64,000 bases of DNA from CAZCPB01 sp044223975 (lineage in GTDB: Bacteria > Planctomycetota > Phycisphaerae > Phycisphaerales > UBA1924): contig JBGALI010000013.1 in NCBI GenBank assembly GCA_044223975.1, positions 1 through 64,000 of the forward strand. The letters run 5' to 3'. Made by a program: the position numbers and the translations under genes. This document shows positions 30,065-38,763 of the stretch, piece after piece. The notes beneath the pieces were generated by a model. It ran no database searches. It saw nothing but the letters and a program-made list of their open reading frames with translations, and was not told the DNA's origin. Each line of letters begins with the position of its first letter. Positions within the stretch are counted from its first letter, which is position 1.

Positions 30065-32788
30065 TCACCTGTGCTCGGGCTGCGAGCCGATGGCATCCTG
30101 ACGCCAATCGCTGACGATGATGATCCGAGGTTCGTCGCGGGGCTCGTCCTGGATGGCGACCAGGAACCGCTCGTGCGCGATGTCGTAGTCGAGGATGCGG
30201 ACCTGCTTGTCCACCGGCTTTCCGTCGAACATCGGCTTGGCGGGCCCGATGTCGATCTTGCCGTCCGCGGCCGTGACGGTGACGCTCCACGCCCTTTTCG
30301 ATGGATCGACCCAGGCCAGTTCGTTCGTGCCGATCCAGTAGACTCCGCCAAGGAAGGCAGGAATCGTGGAGACCTGAACCGACGCGGATGGCGTCGGATA
30401 CGCGACCACCTTCACCGGCCCACCGGGATCGTCTTCCTTCGAAACTGTGTACGCGACGACGTCACCCGTCGGCGAGAGAAGCGGGTACCACTCGCCTTCG
30501 GGCGTCTGCATGAAACGCTTCGGGGACTGATCGTCACCGAGGCTCTTGGTCATGATGTCGGGGAGCTTGCTGCTCAACGGCGACAGGGTGTAGAGGAGCG
30601 TCTTTCCATCGGGCGTGATCGAGCCGGCCGCGGGCTCAAACCCGGACTCGCCATCCAGGATTCGCGTCCCGGGCCCGCCGCTCAGAGACAAGCTGACCAG
30701 GCTTTGCCTGTCGGCCTTGACCTCGCTGACGATCACGCTCTGGTCCCCGGGGCCCCAGACATTGCCGAAGCTGAAGATCGTCGCGGGATCGCCAAGCGGC
30801 GTCCGGATACCTCGCTCAAGATCAACAATGGAGACCGAGGTCTCCGCGCGATTTCCCAGGAGCGATACTGCGGCACGACGGCCATCCTTCGACAAACGCG
30901 CCCCGTCAAAGGCGAGAGCCAACGGCTCCACGTTCAGCGGCGTGCGTTCGCCCTTGCGGTCCATCCACGCGAACTTGTATCGGATCGGCGGATTCACCAA
31001 CTGGTAGATCAACGTGCCACGCGACGAGATTCCCGCGTTGATATACGCTCTGGTCTTGTCGTACTGCACCCCCGCGGCGATCGGTTGGGCCGTGCCCGTG
31101 AGTTCGAGCGTCTGCGGGTTGAACGGCTGCGCCAGCAGGTTTTCATCGCGCGCAAAGACCAGCAAGCCCGGCTCAACAAAGAAGGCTTCGGACCAGCCCA
31201 GAAGCAACGGCCGCGACTGCTTGGTCGCGGGGTCGTACGAATAGACGCCGTCGGATCCGGTGTTCTGGATGTAGTACAAGAATCGCTGCCCGTCGGGGAG
31301 GATCTGCGGCGAGCGGTGGGACTCGCCGGGCGTGGTGGAGGTGGTGATGGGCGTGGGCGTCCCGCCCGCGTCGCTGACGATCATGAGGCCGCCGCCTGCG
31401 CTGGGGGCGAACACGATCGTGCCCTTGGTGCCCCACGAACCGCCGCGGGGAACCGGGGCGTCGCAGAGCTCGCGGACGATCCCGGCGGCAAGGTCAAGCC
31501 GCTTGAGTTTGCCGTCGGCAAAGAACGCGATCGATGTACCGTCGGGCGACCAGAACGGGTACGACGCGCCCTCGGTTCCCGCCAGCGGGCGGAACTCCAG
31601 GCGCGAGAGATCACGCAGAAACAGCGCGGGCGGCGTCGCGCTTTCCTTCGGAAGCAGTGCGAGGACGACTTGGGTGCCGCTGGGCGAGACGGCGACCGCC
31701 CGCAAGCCCTCCAGCAGCGTCATGCCCTTGGGAAGAACCAGCGCCGCGCGAAGCACCCTTTGGTCGGCTGCCGCCGTTTCGCGCGTCGGTCGCAGGAACG
31801 CCACCGATGCCGCCGTCGTGATCGCGATCGCGACCAGCGAGACCGTCGCTAGCACCCCCGCCGAGCGCCACCACGGGCGCGTCGCGATCGCGTGGCTGCC
31901 TCGGTCCCGCGGCTCCGCGATCGCCCGCTCGATTTCCAGGCGCGCATCCCCGATGTCGTGCAGCCGCTGCCTCCGGTCCTTGGCCAGGCAGCTCGTCAAC
32001 AGGTCGCGCACCCGCCCGGGCGTTCCCGGCGGCAAGAGCCCGAAATCCAGGTCCTTGTGCAGCGTCGCCCCGATCGCGTCGGCGACCGTCTCGCCCCGGA
32101 ACGGCATCGCGCCCGCGAGCATCTCGTACAGCACGCACCCGAAGCTGAAGATGTCCGACCGCTTGTCGACCGGCTTGCCGCGGGCCTGCTCGGGGCTCAT
32201 GTACCCCGCCGTGCCCATGATGACGCCGGCGATCGTCGGGCTGTGCAGGGGCGTGGTGAGCGTCGGCGAGTCGGACAAGGCCGCGGCACTGATCGACGAG
32301 GGAGTCCCTTCCACGGTCCGCGCCAGCCCGAAGTCCAGCACCTTGGCGTTGCCGTCGGGGGTGACCATCACGTTCCCGGGCTTGAGATCGCGGTGCACGA
32401 TCCCCTTCTCGTGCGCGACCTCGAGGGCCTCGGTGATCTGGCGTGCGATCGGGAGTGCCTCATCGATCGGGATGGGTCCCCGCTTGAGCCGATCGGCCAG
32501 CGTCTCGCCCTCGACGAACTCCAGGATCAGGTACCGGTGCCCCGCGGCCTCCTCCATGCCGTAGATCGCCCCGATCGCGGGGTGGTTGAGCGAGGCGAGG
32601 ACCTTGGCCTCGCGTTGGAAGCGTGCGAGACGGTCGGCGTCGGAGGTCAGGTGCGCAGGCAGGGCCTTGATCGCGACCTGGCGGTCCAGGCGCGTGTCGC
32701 GGGCGAGGTACACCTCGCCCATGCCGCCGTGACCGAGTTCGCCGACGATCTCGTAGGGCCCGATCCGCGTCTGCGTGGGAACGCTCAT
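30065..32788 (-). CDS. Ser/Thr kinase with TolB-like propeller (kinase G)
   Basis: 907 residues from the ATG at 32788; the frame is open further upstream but that part overlaps kinase H. The glycine loop reads GHGGMGEVY, Lys41 in VAIKALP, HRDLKPGN, DFGLART and GTAGYMSPEQARG are intact. A membrane segment (VLATVSLVAIAITTAASVAFL) follows the kinase. The propeller shares long blocks with kinase A, such as GTEGASYPFWSPDG and RGGSWGTKGTIVFAPSA, although the two genes are 12 kb apart. The start codon overlaps the stop of kinase H by four bases (ATGA), making H-G a coupled pair. Confidence 0.95.
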   Translation of the reverse strand: MSVPTQTRIGPYEIVGELGHGGMGEVYLARDTRLDRQVAIKALPAHLTSDADRLARFQREAKVLASLNHPAIGAIYGMEEAAGHRYLILEFVEGETLADRLKRGPIPIDEALPIARQITEALEVAHEKGIVHRDLKPGNVMVTPDGNAKVLDFGLARTVEGTPSSISAAALSDSPTLTTPLHSPTIAGVIMGTAGYMSPEQARGKPVDKRSDIFSFGCVLYEMLAGAMPFRGETVADAIGATLHKDLDFGLLPPGTPGRVRDLLTSCLAKDRRQRLHDIGDARLEIERAIAEPRDRGSHAIATRPWWRSAGVLATVSLVAIAITTAASVAFLRPTRETAAADQRVLRAALVLPKGMTLLEGLRAVAVSPSGTQVVLALLPKESATPPALFLRDLSRLEFRPLAGTEGASYPFWSPDGTSIAFFADGKLKRLDLAAGIVRELCDAPVPRGGSWGTKGTIVFAPSAGGGLMIVSDAGGTPTPITTSTTPGESHRSPQILPDGQRFLYYIQNTGSDGVYSYDPATKQSRPLLLGWSEAFFVEPGLLVFARDENLLAQPFNPQTLELTGTAQPIAAGVQYDKTRAYINAGISSRGTLIYQLVNPPIRYKFAWMDRKGERTPLNVEPLALAFDGARLSKDGRRAAVSLLGNRAETSVSIVDLERGIRTPLGDPATIFSFGNVWGPGDQSVIVSEVKADRQSLVSLSLSGGPGTRILDGESGFEPAAGSITPDGKTLLYTLSPLSSKLPDIMTKSLGDDQSPKRFMQTPEGEWYPLLSPTGDVVAYTVSKEDDPGGPVKVVAYPTPSASVQVSTIPAFLGGVYWIGTNELAWVDPSKRAWSVTVTAADGKIDIGPAKPMFDGKPVDKQVRILDYDIAHERFLVAIQDEPRDEPRIIIVSDWRQDAIGSQPEHR

Positions 32789-35526
32789 TTTCCGCCTAAC
32801 TCCTCGCGCCAGTTCAGGACCACACGGATACGCGACGGTGCGGCTTCCCACTCCGCGGGCTGGATCATCACGAACGAGTCGTCGGGGAGTACGTCGTAAA
32901 CGCCCCACGCCGAGGTGGTGGCGATGCCCTTGAGCTCGAACAGGCGCACGGGCGGAGAAACGCGGAGCCTTCCCTCAGTCTCCACCGCGGCGCTGAACAT
33001 CACGCCCTTTCGGTCAATGTAGAACAGACGCTTTCCATCACGCGACCAGCGCGGGGAATGCCCGCCGGCTGTCGAGACCTGGACCCTCTGGCCCGTTCCC
33101 GCCTTTTCCCCAAAGCCCCGCGCGTAGACCTCGATCTTCCCGGACTCCTGGGAGCAGTACGCGATGAACTTCCCATCAGGCGAGAACCGGGCCATGCCCT
33201 CATCGGTCGGGCCCGACTCGACCGGTTCGGTCGGCACGTCCTGGCCCATCCGGTACAGCACGATGTCATCGTGGGCGTCGAGCGCGGCAGGGCGCAGCGT
33301 CATGAGCACCGAGGCTCCGTCGGGAGAGATCGAGGTGGGGAACAGATCGCCCTGGTCCGCGGCCTTCCGCAACACCTCGACGGGCCCGCCGCCGAGCACC
33401 TTGCGCACAAACTCGTGCGGCTTCCCGGGGAGGACGCGTTCGAACAGGACCGCGGCGCCGTCGGGGGTCCACACCGGCGCGTAACTCTCGCCGGTGTTGT
33501 TCACCAGCGCCATCGTCTGGCGCTCGAGGTCGTAGGTCCACATCTCGACGCGCCGGCGCAAGGTCACCAGCGCCACCGAGCGGCCGTCGGGGGAAACCTC
33601 CGTGCCGCCGACGATCGCGTCCGTGCCGTCCGTGAGCGGAGAGGACTTGCCGGTCTGATCGACGCGGACCAGCCGCCGTCCCAGCGCCAGCCGGTCGCCC
33701 GGCACGTAGGCCATCGAGCCGTCGAGCGAGGTCGCGAAGTACCCCACGTCGGCCCAGCGCGTGACCCGGACCCCGTCGATCACCAGCTTGGGCTCTCCCG
33801 TCACCACGCCGCGCACCGGATCGAACGCGACCGCCATCACCGACGACTCACGCAGGAATATCAAGTACCCCGGCGCGATGTACCTGGCCTCGGTCGCCTT
33901 CTGAAGCACCGGGCGGATCGCGCCGTCGGCGAGCGACACCGCCACCACCGTGTACGACTCCAGCGTGTCCCCGTCCCACGTGCTCGCCAGTACGTAGGGC
34001 GCGCCCGGCACCCGCTCGATGCGCAAGAAGCCCAACAGCGGCGCCTTCCCGCCGGGCGCCGGGGCCTCGGCCTCGACCTTAGCCAGCAGGCTGGGCGTGC
34101 CGCCCCCGTCGCTCACACGCCACACGCCCGTGTTGCCGCCGAACAGGATCGTGCCGTCGTCGAGCCACAGCGCCCCGGTTTGACCGGTTTCGCAGACCGT
34201 GAGCGCCGGGCCCCCGGCGATCGGGACCTTCATCATCCGGCCGCCCGAGGAGTACCCCAGCCAGCGCCCGTCCGGAGAAAAGAACGGCGAGCCGGCGCCC
34301 TCGGTCCCGGGGATCGCCCTGGCCTCGGCCGCTGCCAGCTCTCGGATGAACAACCGGGATTCGCCCTCGGACCTTGCCCCGAACACGATCGTGTCCCCCG
34401 CGGGGTTCAGGCACAGCGACGCCGCCCCGTCTCCCAGTTGCGGCAGGGTGAAGCCCGCCGGAGGGTCCACATCGAAGCGGACCACGGGCGCCGGGGATGC
34501 GCTCGCGCGGGGGCGGTTCATGGACCATCCGAGCGCACCGCCGATGGCGAGTGCCGCGGCAACCAAGCCAGCCGCGACCCAGCGCGTGCGCGTGCGCCCC
34601 GCGATCTCCGCTCGGTCCTGGGCGCGATTGGCGAGCAGTCCTCCGGCCGTCGGGTCGGCCGCCGCGGCTTCAAGGTCGATCCTCGTGTCGGCGATGTCGT
34701 GCGTCCGCTTGGCGCGGTCCTTTTCCATGCACCGCTTCAGGGTCAGGCGGACCAGCGCCGGCGTCGCCTCGGGCAGCAGGGTCCAATCCGGCTCGCGATG
34801 CAGGATCGCGCCCAGAGAATCGGTGACGGTCTCGCCGCGGAACGGCTGCGCGCCCGTGAGCATCTCGAAGAGGACGCAGCCGAAGGAGAAGATGTCGGAG
34901 CGCTTGTCGACCGCCTTGCCGCGGGCCTGCTCGGGGGACATGTAGCCGGCGGTGCCCATGATGACGCCGGGGATGGTCGGGCTGTGCATCGGCATGGGGC
35001 GTGTGAGCGTGGGCGAGTCGGAGATCGCGGCACGGTAACTCGTTGATGAGGGTGCGCCCTCACCCGTCCGCGCCAGTCCGAAATCGAGCACCTTGACCCG
35101 CCCCTCGGGGGTCACCATGACATTCCCGGGCTTGAGGTCGCGGTGCACGATCCCCTTGTCGTGGGCCGCTTCGAGCCCGGCCGCGATCTGCGCCGCGATC
35201 TCGATCGCCTCGGCGACCGGCAGCGGTCCCCCCTCCAGGCGTGCCGCGAGCGTCGAGCCCTCGATCAGTTCCATCACCAGGAAGTGATCGTCTCCCACAC
35301 GCTCCAGGCCGTGGATGGTGGCGATGTTGGGATGAGAAAGGGACGCCAAGACCTTGGCCTCGCGCTGAAAGCGGGCCAGGCGATCTGGATCGGCCAGGTC
35401 CTGCGGCAGGGCCTTGATGGCCACGCGCCGGTCCAGGCGCGTGTCGGTGGCGAGGTAGACGACGCCCATGCCGCCGCGGCCGAGTTCGGACTCGATGGTG
35501 TAGGGGCCGATGGAGGCGGGGGGCAT
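32785..35526 (-). CDS. Ser/Thr kinase with TolB-like propeller (kinase H)
   Basis: 913 residues. GRGGMGVVY, Lys38 in VAIKALP, alphaC Glu in FQREAKVLASLSHP, HRDLKPGN, DFGLART, GTAGYMSPEQ. The kinase part is slightly more divergent than in the others (MELIEGSTLAARLEGG where the others have LEYIEGETL..RLKRG). One membrane segment (WVAAGLVAAALAIGGALGW), then a propeller with blades such as PFFSPDGRWLGYSSG, EVSPDGRSVALVTL and RFSPDGKFIAYCSQ. It is the first gene of the H-G pair and is divergent from dnaX across 62 bp. TAGACT lies 9 nt before the ATG and there is no Shine-Dalgarno. Confidence 0.95.
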   Translation of the reverse strand: MPPASIGPYTIESELGRGGMGVVYLATDTRLDRRVAIKALPQDLADPDRLARFQREAKVLASLSHPNIATIHGLERVGDDHFLVMELIEGSTLAARLEGGPLPVAEAIEIAAQIAAGLEAAHDKGIVHRDLKPGNVMVTPEGRVKVLDFGLARTGEGAPSSTSYRAAISDSPTLTRPMPMHSPTIPGVIMGTAGYMSPEQARGKAVDKRSDIFSFGCVLFEMLTGAQPFRGETVTDSLGAILHREPDWTLLPEATPALVRLTLKRCMEKDRAKRTHDIADTRIDLEAAAADPTAGGLLANRAQDRAEIAGRTRTRWVAAGLVAAALAIGGALGWSMNRPRASASPAPVVRFDVDPPAGFTLPQLGDGAASLCLNPAGDTIVFGARSEGESRLFIRELAAAEARAIPGTEGAGSPFFSPDGRWLGYSSGGRMMKVPIAGGPALTVCETGQTGALWLDDGTILFGGNTGVWRVSDGGGTPSLLAKVEAEAPAPGGKAPLLGFLRIERVPGAPYVLASTWDGDTLESYTVVAVSLADGAIRPVLQKATEARYIAPGYLIFLRESSVMAVAFDPVRGVVTGEPKLVIDGVRVTRWADVGYFATSLDGSMAYVPGDRLALGRRLVRVDQTGKSSPLTDGTDAIVGGTEVSPDGRSVALVTLRRRVEMWTYDLERQTMALVNNTGESYAPVWTPDGAAVLFERVLPGKPHEFVRKVLGGGPVEVLRKAADQGDLFPTSISPDGASVLMTLRPAALDAHDDIVLYRMGQDVPTEPVESGPTDEGMARFSPDGKFIAYCSQESGKIEVYARGFGEKAGTGQRVQVSTAGGHSPRWSRDGKRLFYIDRKGVMFSAAVETEGRLRVSPPVRLFELKGIATTSAWGVYDVLPDDSFVMIQPAEWEAAPSRIRVVLNWREELGGK

Positions 35527-35535
35527 GTCCGAACG

Positions 35536-35541
35536 AGTCTA
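35536..35541 (-). promoter_or_regulatory. Putative -10 box of kinase H
   Basis: TAGACT on the minus strand, 9 nt before the ATG at 35526. It shares the 62-bp divergent gap with the dnaX box. Confidence 0.35.
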
Positions 35542-35575
35542 TCACGCCCGATCTCTGGGCGTGCCGCCCACCCAC

Positions 35576-35581
35576 TACAAT
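35576..35581 (+). promoter_or_regulatory. Putative -10 box of dnaX (leaderless)
   Basis: TACAAT exactly 7 nt before the dnaX ATG, with no Shine-Dalgarno between. This is the spacing expected if the A of ATG is the transcription start. Confidence 0.5.
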
Positions 35582-35588
35582 CCGCCCC

Positions 35589-36779
35589 ATGACCTACGTC
35601 GTCCTCGCCCGCCGGTACCGTTCGCAGGACTTCGACTCCGTCGTCGGACAGGAGCCGATCGCCCGCACCCTTCAGAACGCGATCAAGACCAACCGGGTCG
35701 CGCACGCGTACCTGTTCTGCGGCACGCGGGGCGTGGGCAAGACGTCGATGGCGCGCATCTTCGCCAAGGCCCTCAACGGCGGCTCGGCCGAGGTCGATGC
35801 GGCCATCATGGCCGGGCGCGACACCGACACCATCGAGATCGACGCCGCCAGCAACCGCAGCGTCGAGGAAGCCCGCAAGCTGATCGCCAACGCCGAGTAT
35901 CGCCCGCTGCGGGGTAAGCTCAAGGTGTACATCCTGGACGAAGTTCACATGCTGACAGGGGAGTCGTTCAACACGCTCCTCAAGCTCATGGAGGAGCCCC
36001 CGGAGCACGTCAAGTTCATCCTGTGCACGACCGAGTCGCACAAGGTGCCGGCCACCATCCAGTCGCGCTGTCAGCGCTTTGACTTCCGCAACATCCCCAG
36101 CGCCAGCATCGGGGCGCACCTGCGCGAGGTGCTCAAGTCCGAGGGCGTGAGCGCCGAGCCTGAGCTGGTGCACATGGTGGCGCGCCTGGGCAACGGGTCG
36201 ATGCGCGATGCCCTGTCGCTCATGGACCGCCTGCTGGCGTCGGGCGAGAAGAAGCTCTCGGTGAAGCTGCTCGAAGAGCTGCTGGGGCTGCCCGGGCGCG
36301 AGCTGATCGGCGGGCTGATCGATGCGCTCGCCGACGGCACGCCGGCGCCGGCGCTCAAGAGCGCCGCAGAACTGCTCGCCCGCGGCATCTCGATCGACCA
36401 AGTGATCGAATCACTGCTGGACCGCTTGCGCGACCTGATGATCCTTGCGGCGTGCGGCGGTACCAGCGACCTGGTCGACCTGTCGGACGCGGCACGCGCG
36501 GACGAGGCCAAGCGGGCGGGGCGGTTCGACGCGGCGGGGCTGGTGCACATGATCGCCCTGTGCGAGAACGTGCAGCGGGCGTGCAAGAGCAGCTCGGTGC
36601 CGCGGGCGCTATTCGATGCACTGATCGTGCGTCTTGCATTGACCGAGAAGCTCGCCGACGTCACGGCGCTCGTGAGCGGCAGCGGCGCGGTCGCCGCCGC
36701 ACGGCCGACGGTCGCCAGCGCGCCGACGCCCGCGGCGCGTCCGGCTGCCGCGGGGAGTGCGCCCGCAAAAAAACGCTGA
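35589..36779 (+). CDS. dnaX: DNA polymerase III clamp loader subunit, gamma form (DnaX)
   Basis: AAA+ clamp-loader ATPase that loads the sliding clamp. Walker A GTRGVGKT at 45-52, DEVHML Walker B, TTESHKVPATIQSRCQRF sensor 1/arginine-finger region, and the DALSLMDR sensor 2 helix are clear. The zinc-binding cysteine module normally found after the Walker A helix is missing: only a short GGSAEVDAAIMAGRDTD loop joins FAKALN to IEIDAASNR. The 396-residue product stops at a TGA two codons after a run of seven A. The tau C-terminal region is open in the -1 frame immediately after, so this frame probably encodes the short gamma form. It is divergent from kinase H and followed by ybaB, as in many bacteria. 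Confidence 0.95.
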   Translation: MTYVVLARRYRSQDFDSVVGQEPIARTLQNAIKTNRVAHAYLFCGTRGVGKTSMARIFAKALNGGSAEVDAAIMAGRDTDTIEIDAASNRSVEEARKLIANAEYRPLRGKLKVYILDEVHMLTGESFNTLLKLMEEPPEHVKFILCTTESHKVPATIQSRCQRFDFRNIPSASIGAHLREVLKSEGVSAEPELVHMVARLGNGSMRDALSLMDRLLASGEKKLSVKLLEELLGLPGRELIGGLIDALADGTPAPALKSAAELLARGISIDQVIESLLDRLRDLMILAACGGTSDLVDLSDAARADEAKRAGRFDAAGLVHMIALCENVQRACKSSSVPRALFDALIVRLALTEKLADVTALVSGSGAVAAARPTVASAPTPAARPAAAGSAPAKKR

Positions 36780-36817
36780 CGGCGGCGGAGACGGTTTCGC
36801 CCGTGCTCCAGCCGCCG
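36752..36817 (+). promoter_or_regulatory. Probable programmed -1 frameshift signal in dnaX
   Basis: Three elements in textbook order: GGGGAG (36752-36757), the slippery heptamer A AAA AAA (36767-36773) in the right phase behind GCA, and a strong stem-loop from 36780 to 36817 after a 6-nt spacer containing the zero-frame stop. The stem pairs GGCGGC, GGAG and ACGG with CCGT, CTCC and GCCGCC, with two single-base bulges and a hexaloop. The layout matches the E. coli dnaX frameshift site. Confidence 0.8.
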
Positions 36818-37321
36818 CGTGATGCGCCGACGCCGCGCCCGCCCGCCTCGCCAACTCCCCCACCGCCCGTGCTGACCCCCACGACCCCGGCCGTGTCGGC
36901 GGCGGTGTCGCGCGTGGTCGGGGCGTTCGCCACGGATACGGACGTGTGGAACGAGGTGCGGCGGCTGTCGGTGACGACGCGACGGCTCAACGCGATCGTT
37001 GAGGACCTGCGCCTGGTCTCGCTCGCCGGCGGCACCGCGGTGGTGCAGGCGGGCGGACTGGCGGCGATGGCACGCTCGGCCCAGAAGGAAATCGAAGACC
37101 TGCTCACCAAGGCCGCGGGGCGGAAGATCACGCTGACGATTCAGACGGCCGATGCGGCTCGTGCACCGGCGGCAGAGGGCACGCCCGGTTCCGCATCGAC
37201 CGCGCCCGCGGCTGCCGCGGCACCCGGCACGGACATCCGCCAACACCCGCTCGTGAAGCAGGCCGAAGCGCTGCTGGGAGCGCGAGTGGTGCGGGTTGAA
37301 GGGCGGACACGGGCCCCCTGA
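36773..37321 (+). CDS. dnaX: Tau-specific C-terminal extension of DnaX (-1 frame)
   Basis: Open frame entered by a -1 slip at the A7 run, giving a fused tau protein of about 577 residues. A Pro/Thr-rich linker is followed by a conserved alpha/beta segment (VWNEVRRLSVTTRRLNAIVEDLRL onward) and the end motif HPLVKQAEALLGARVVRVEG. That ending is typical of the tau C-terminal domain, which contacts the polymerase alpha subunit. No start codon with a ribosome-binding site is needed. An alternative is transcriptional slippage on the A7 run, which would give the same product. A sequencing error in the homopolymer is possible but less likely, given the flanking signals. Confidence 0.8.
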   Translation, partial: TLTAAETVSPVLQPPRDAPTPRPPASPTPPPPVLTPTTPAVSAAVSRVVGAFATDTDVWNEVRRLSVTTRRLNAIVEDLRLVSLAGGTAVVQAGGLAAMARSAQKEIEDLLTKAAGRKITLTIQTADAARAPAAEGTPGSASTAPAAAAAPGTDIRQHPLVKQAEALLGARVVRVEGRTRAP

Positions 37322-37402
37322 ACGCGAGGCCGCACGTGAGTGCGGTGCCCACGCAGTCGGCGAATCGCCTCAAGCCCATCGCGCTTCCCACGAATACCCT
37401 CC

Positions 37403-37466
37403 CCGTCACTCCGTCACTCCGTCACTCCGTCACTCCGTCACTCCGTCACTCCGTCACTTCGTCACT
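37403..37466. repeat. Octamer array CCGTCACT x8
   Basis: Seven perfect CCGTCACT units and one TCGTCACT unit in tandem, between the end of the dnaX tau frame and the ybaB start. The same unit family makes the inverted pair at 48975-49059. Confidence 0.92.
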
Positions 37467-37486
37467 TCGTGACTTCCGAGAACCAC

Positions 37487-37858
37487 ATGTTCGACAAGTT
37501 CAAGGCCATGGGCGCCGTCGCGGGGCTCATGAAGAACCAGGACAAGATCAAGGAATCGATGGGCGCGGTGCGCGAGCAGCTCGACCGCGTCCGGGTCACC
37601 GGGCAGGCCGGCGCTGGCGCTGCCCGCGTCGTGATGACCGGGCAGATGAAGGTGCTTGAGGTCGAGCTCACCTCCGCGCTCGTCGCCGGCATGGCCGCGG
37701 ATGAGAAGACGCGCCTGCTGGCGGGCACGCTGGTCGCCGACGCGGTGAACGACGCGATGCGTCAGGCCCAGGCGATCATCAAGCAGACGGTCGACAAGGA
37801 AGCCGAGAAGCTGGGGCTGGGGGATCTGGGATCCGGGCTGGGGGGGATGCTGGGGTGA
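37487..37858 (+). CDS. ybaB: YbaB/EbfC family nucleoid-associated protein
   Basis: 123-residue DNA-binding protein of the YbaB/EbfC family. It begins MFDKFKAMGAVAGLMKNQDKIKESM, followed by strands around GAARVVMTGQMKVLEVEL and long helices (LLAGTLVADAVNDAMRQAQAI), ending in the typical GLG-rich tail. Homology starts at the ATG at 37487; a longer frame reads through the octamer array and is not used. It lies downstream of dnaX as in many bacteria, but the usual recR partner is not here. No clear Shine-Dalgarno is seen. The stop codon TGA sits at the beginning of a short nonamer array. Confidence 0.93.
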   Translation: MFDKFKAMGAVAGLMKNQDKIKESMGAVREQLDRVRVTGQAGAGAARVVMTGQMKVLEVELTSALVAGMAADEKTRLLAGTLVADAVNDAMRQAQAIIKQTVDKEAEKLGLGDLGSGLGGMLG

Positions 37859-37859
37859 T

Positions 37860-37885
37860 GGAGGTGATGGAGGTGATGGAGGTGA
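37860..37885. repeat. Nonamer array GGAGGTGAT, about 3 copies
   Basis: Nearly three copies of GGAGGTGAT starting right after the ybaB stop codon and ending 20 nt before the Nudix start. In this orientation the repeats are on the mRNA sense strand as consecutive Shine-Dalgarno sequences. Confidence 0.9.
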
Positions 37886-37904
37886 GCCGGATCGTGCGGC
37901 GCTG

Positions 37905-38651
37905 ATGGGACCGGAGCGTTCCATTTCGGGGGTTGAGGCGTGGGCCGCGCCGGCGGGCGGGCGTGTGGTGGCGCACGTGAATCAGGGGCGGGGGCTGGTG
38001 CGGGATGCGAAGACCGGCGCGGCGGTGGAAGGGCGTTGGTCGGAGTTGTGCGCCGCCAACCCGCGCATGTTCAACGGCCCGCTGCTGGCGGTCGCAGGCG
38101 CTGATCTTCCGTCGGGCGTGATCGAGTGCCGGCGCGACGACTTCAAGCATCTGGCGGTGCAGGACCGCGTGAAGACCGGCGTTGAGATACTTGCCGTGAG
38201 CGGCGTCGTGATCGCGCGCGATTGTGCGGGGCGCGAGCACGTGCTGCTTGGAAAGCGCGGCAGGCAGACCCGCGTGTACGGTGGCATGTGGGAGCTGGGG
38301 CCGTCGGGCGGGATGCCGCTGCCGCGCGAGGGAGTGAGCGAGATCGGCCTCGCCGACTTTGGCGCTCACCTGGCCGAGGAGATGCGCGAAGAGGTCGGGC
38401 TGGAACTGAGCGGCGCGGCGTGCGCATGCGTGGGCTTCTGCCGCGACTTTGTGGCGCACAGTCTGGACGTGATGCTGCGCGTTGAGGTGAGCGAGCGCGT
38501 CGAGGACCTGGTGACGCGCGAGCGCGACTGGGAATACGAAGACGTGCGCTGGCTCGCCATCGACGAGGTCGCGGCTTTCGATCGCGATCACGCGGCGGAG
38601 ATCATCGGTCCGACGCGGGCATTCTGGAGGATGGCGGGGTGGGCAAGGTGA
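37905..38651 (+). CDS. Nudix hydrolase
   Basis: 248-residue hydrolase of the Nudix superfamily. The fold begins about residue 85 (VKTGVEILAVSGVVIAR, then VLLGKRGRQTRVYGGMWELGPSGGM). The Nudix box has the glutamates at AEEMREEVGLEL, but the leading Arg of REUXEE is replaced by Glu, and there is an insertion of about ten residues before it. Nudix enzymes split nucleoside diphosphates linked to another moiety; the substrate is not predictable here. The N-terminal ~80 residues form an additional domain without a recognised name. The ATG at 37905 lies 20 nt after a tandem Shine-Dalgarno-like array, in the place where recR is often found behind ybaB. Confidence 0.88.
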   Translation: MGPERSISGVEAWAAPAGGRVVAHVNQGRGLVRDAKTGAAVEGRWSELCAANPRMFNGPLLAVAGADLPSGVIECRRDDFKHLAVQDRVKTGVEILAVSGVVIARDCAGREHVLLGKRGRQTRVYGGMWELGPSGGMPLPREGVSEIGLADFGAHLAEEMREEVGLELSGAACACVGFCRDFVAHSLDVMLRVEVSERVEDLVTRERDWEYEDVRWLAIDEVAAFDRDHAAEIIGPTRAFWRMAGWAR

Positions 38652-38675
38652 TTGAGATGATGCGTGTGATGGAGG

Positions 38676-38763
38676 TGATTGAGGTGATGAAGGCGAAATG
38701 AATGGTGTTTCACCCTGACCTGCTTCACCTCCATCACCTCAATCACCTTCATCACCTCAATCA
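38676..38763. terminator. Long hairpin from inverted nonamer arrays
   Basis: An 18-bp perfect stem (38676-38693 with 38746-38763) made of GGTGATTGA/GGTGATGAA-type repeats, loop of 52 nt. It lies between convergent genes, and its right arm covers the stop codon of the permease gene. It could stop transcription from both sides. Confidence 0.55.
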
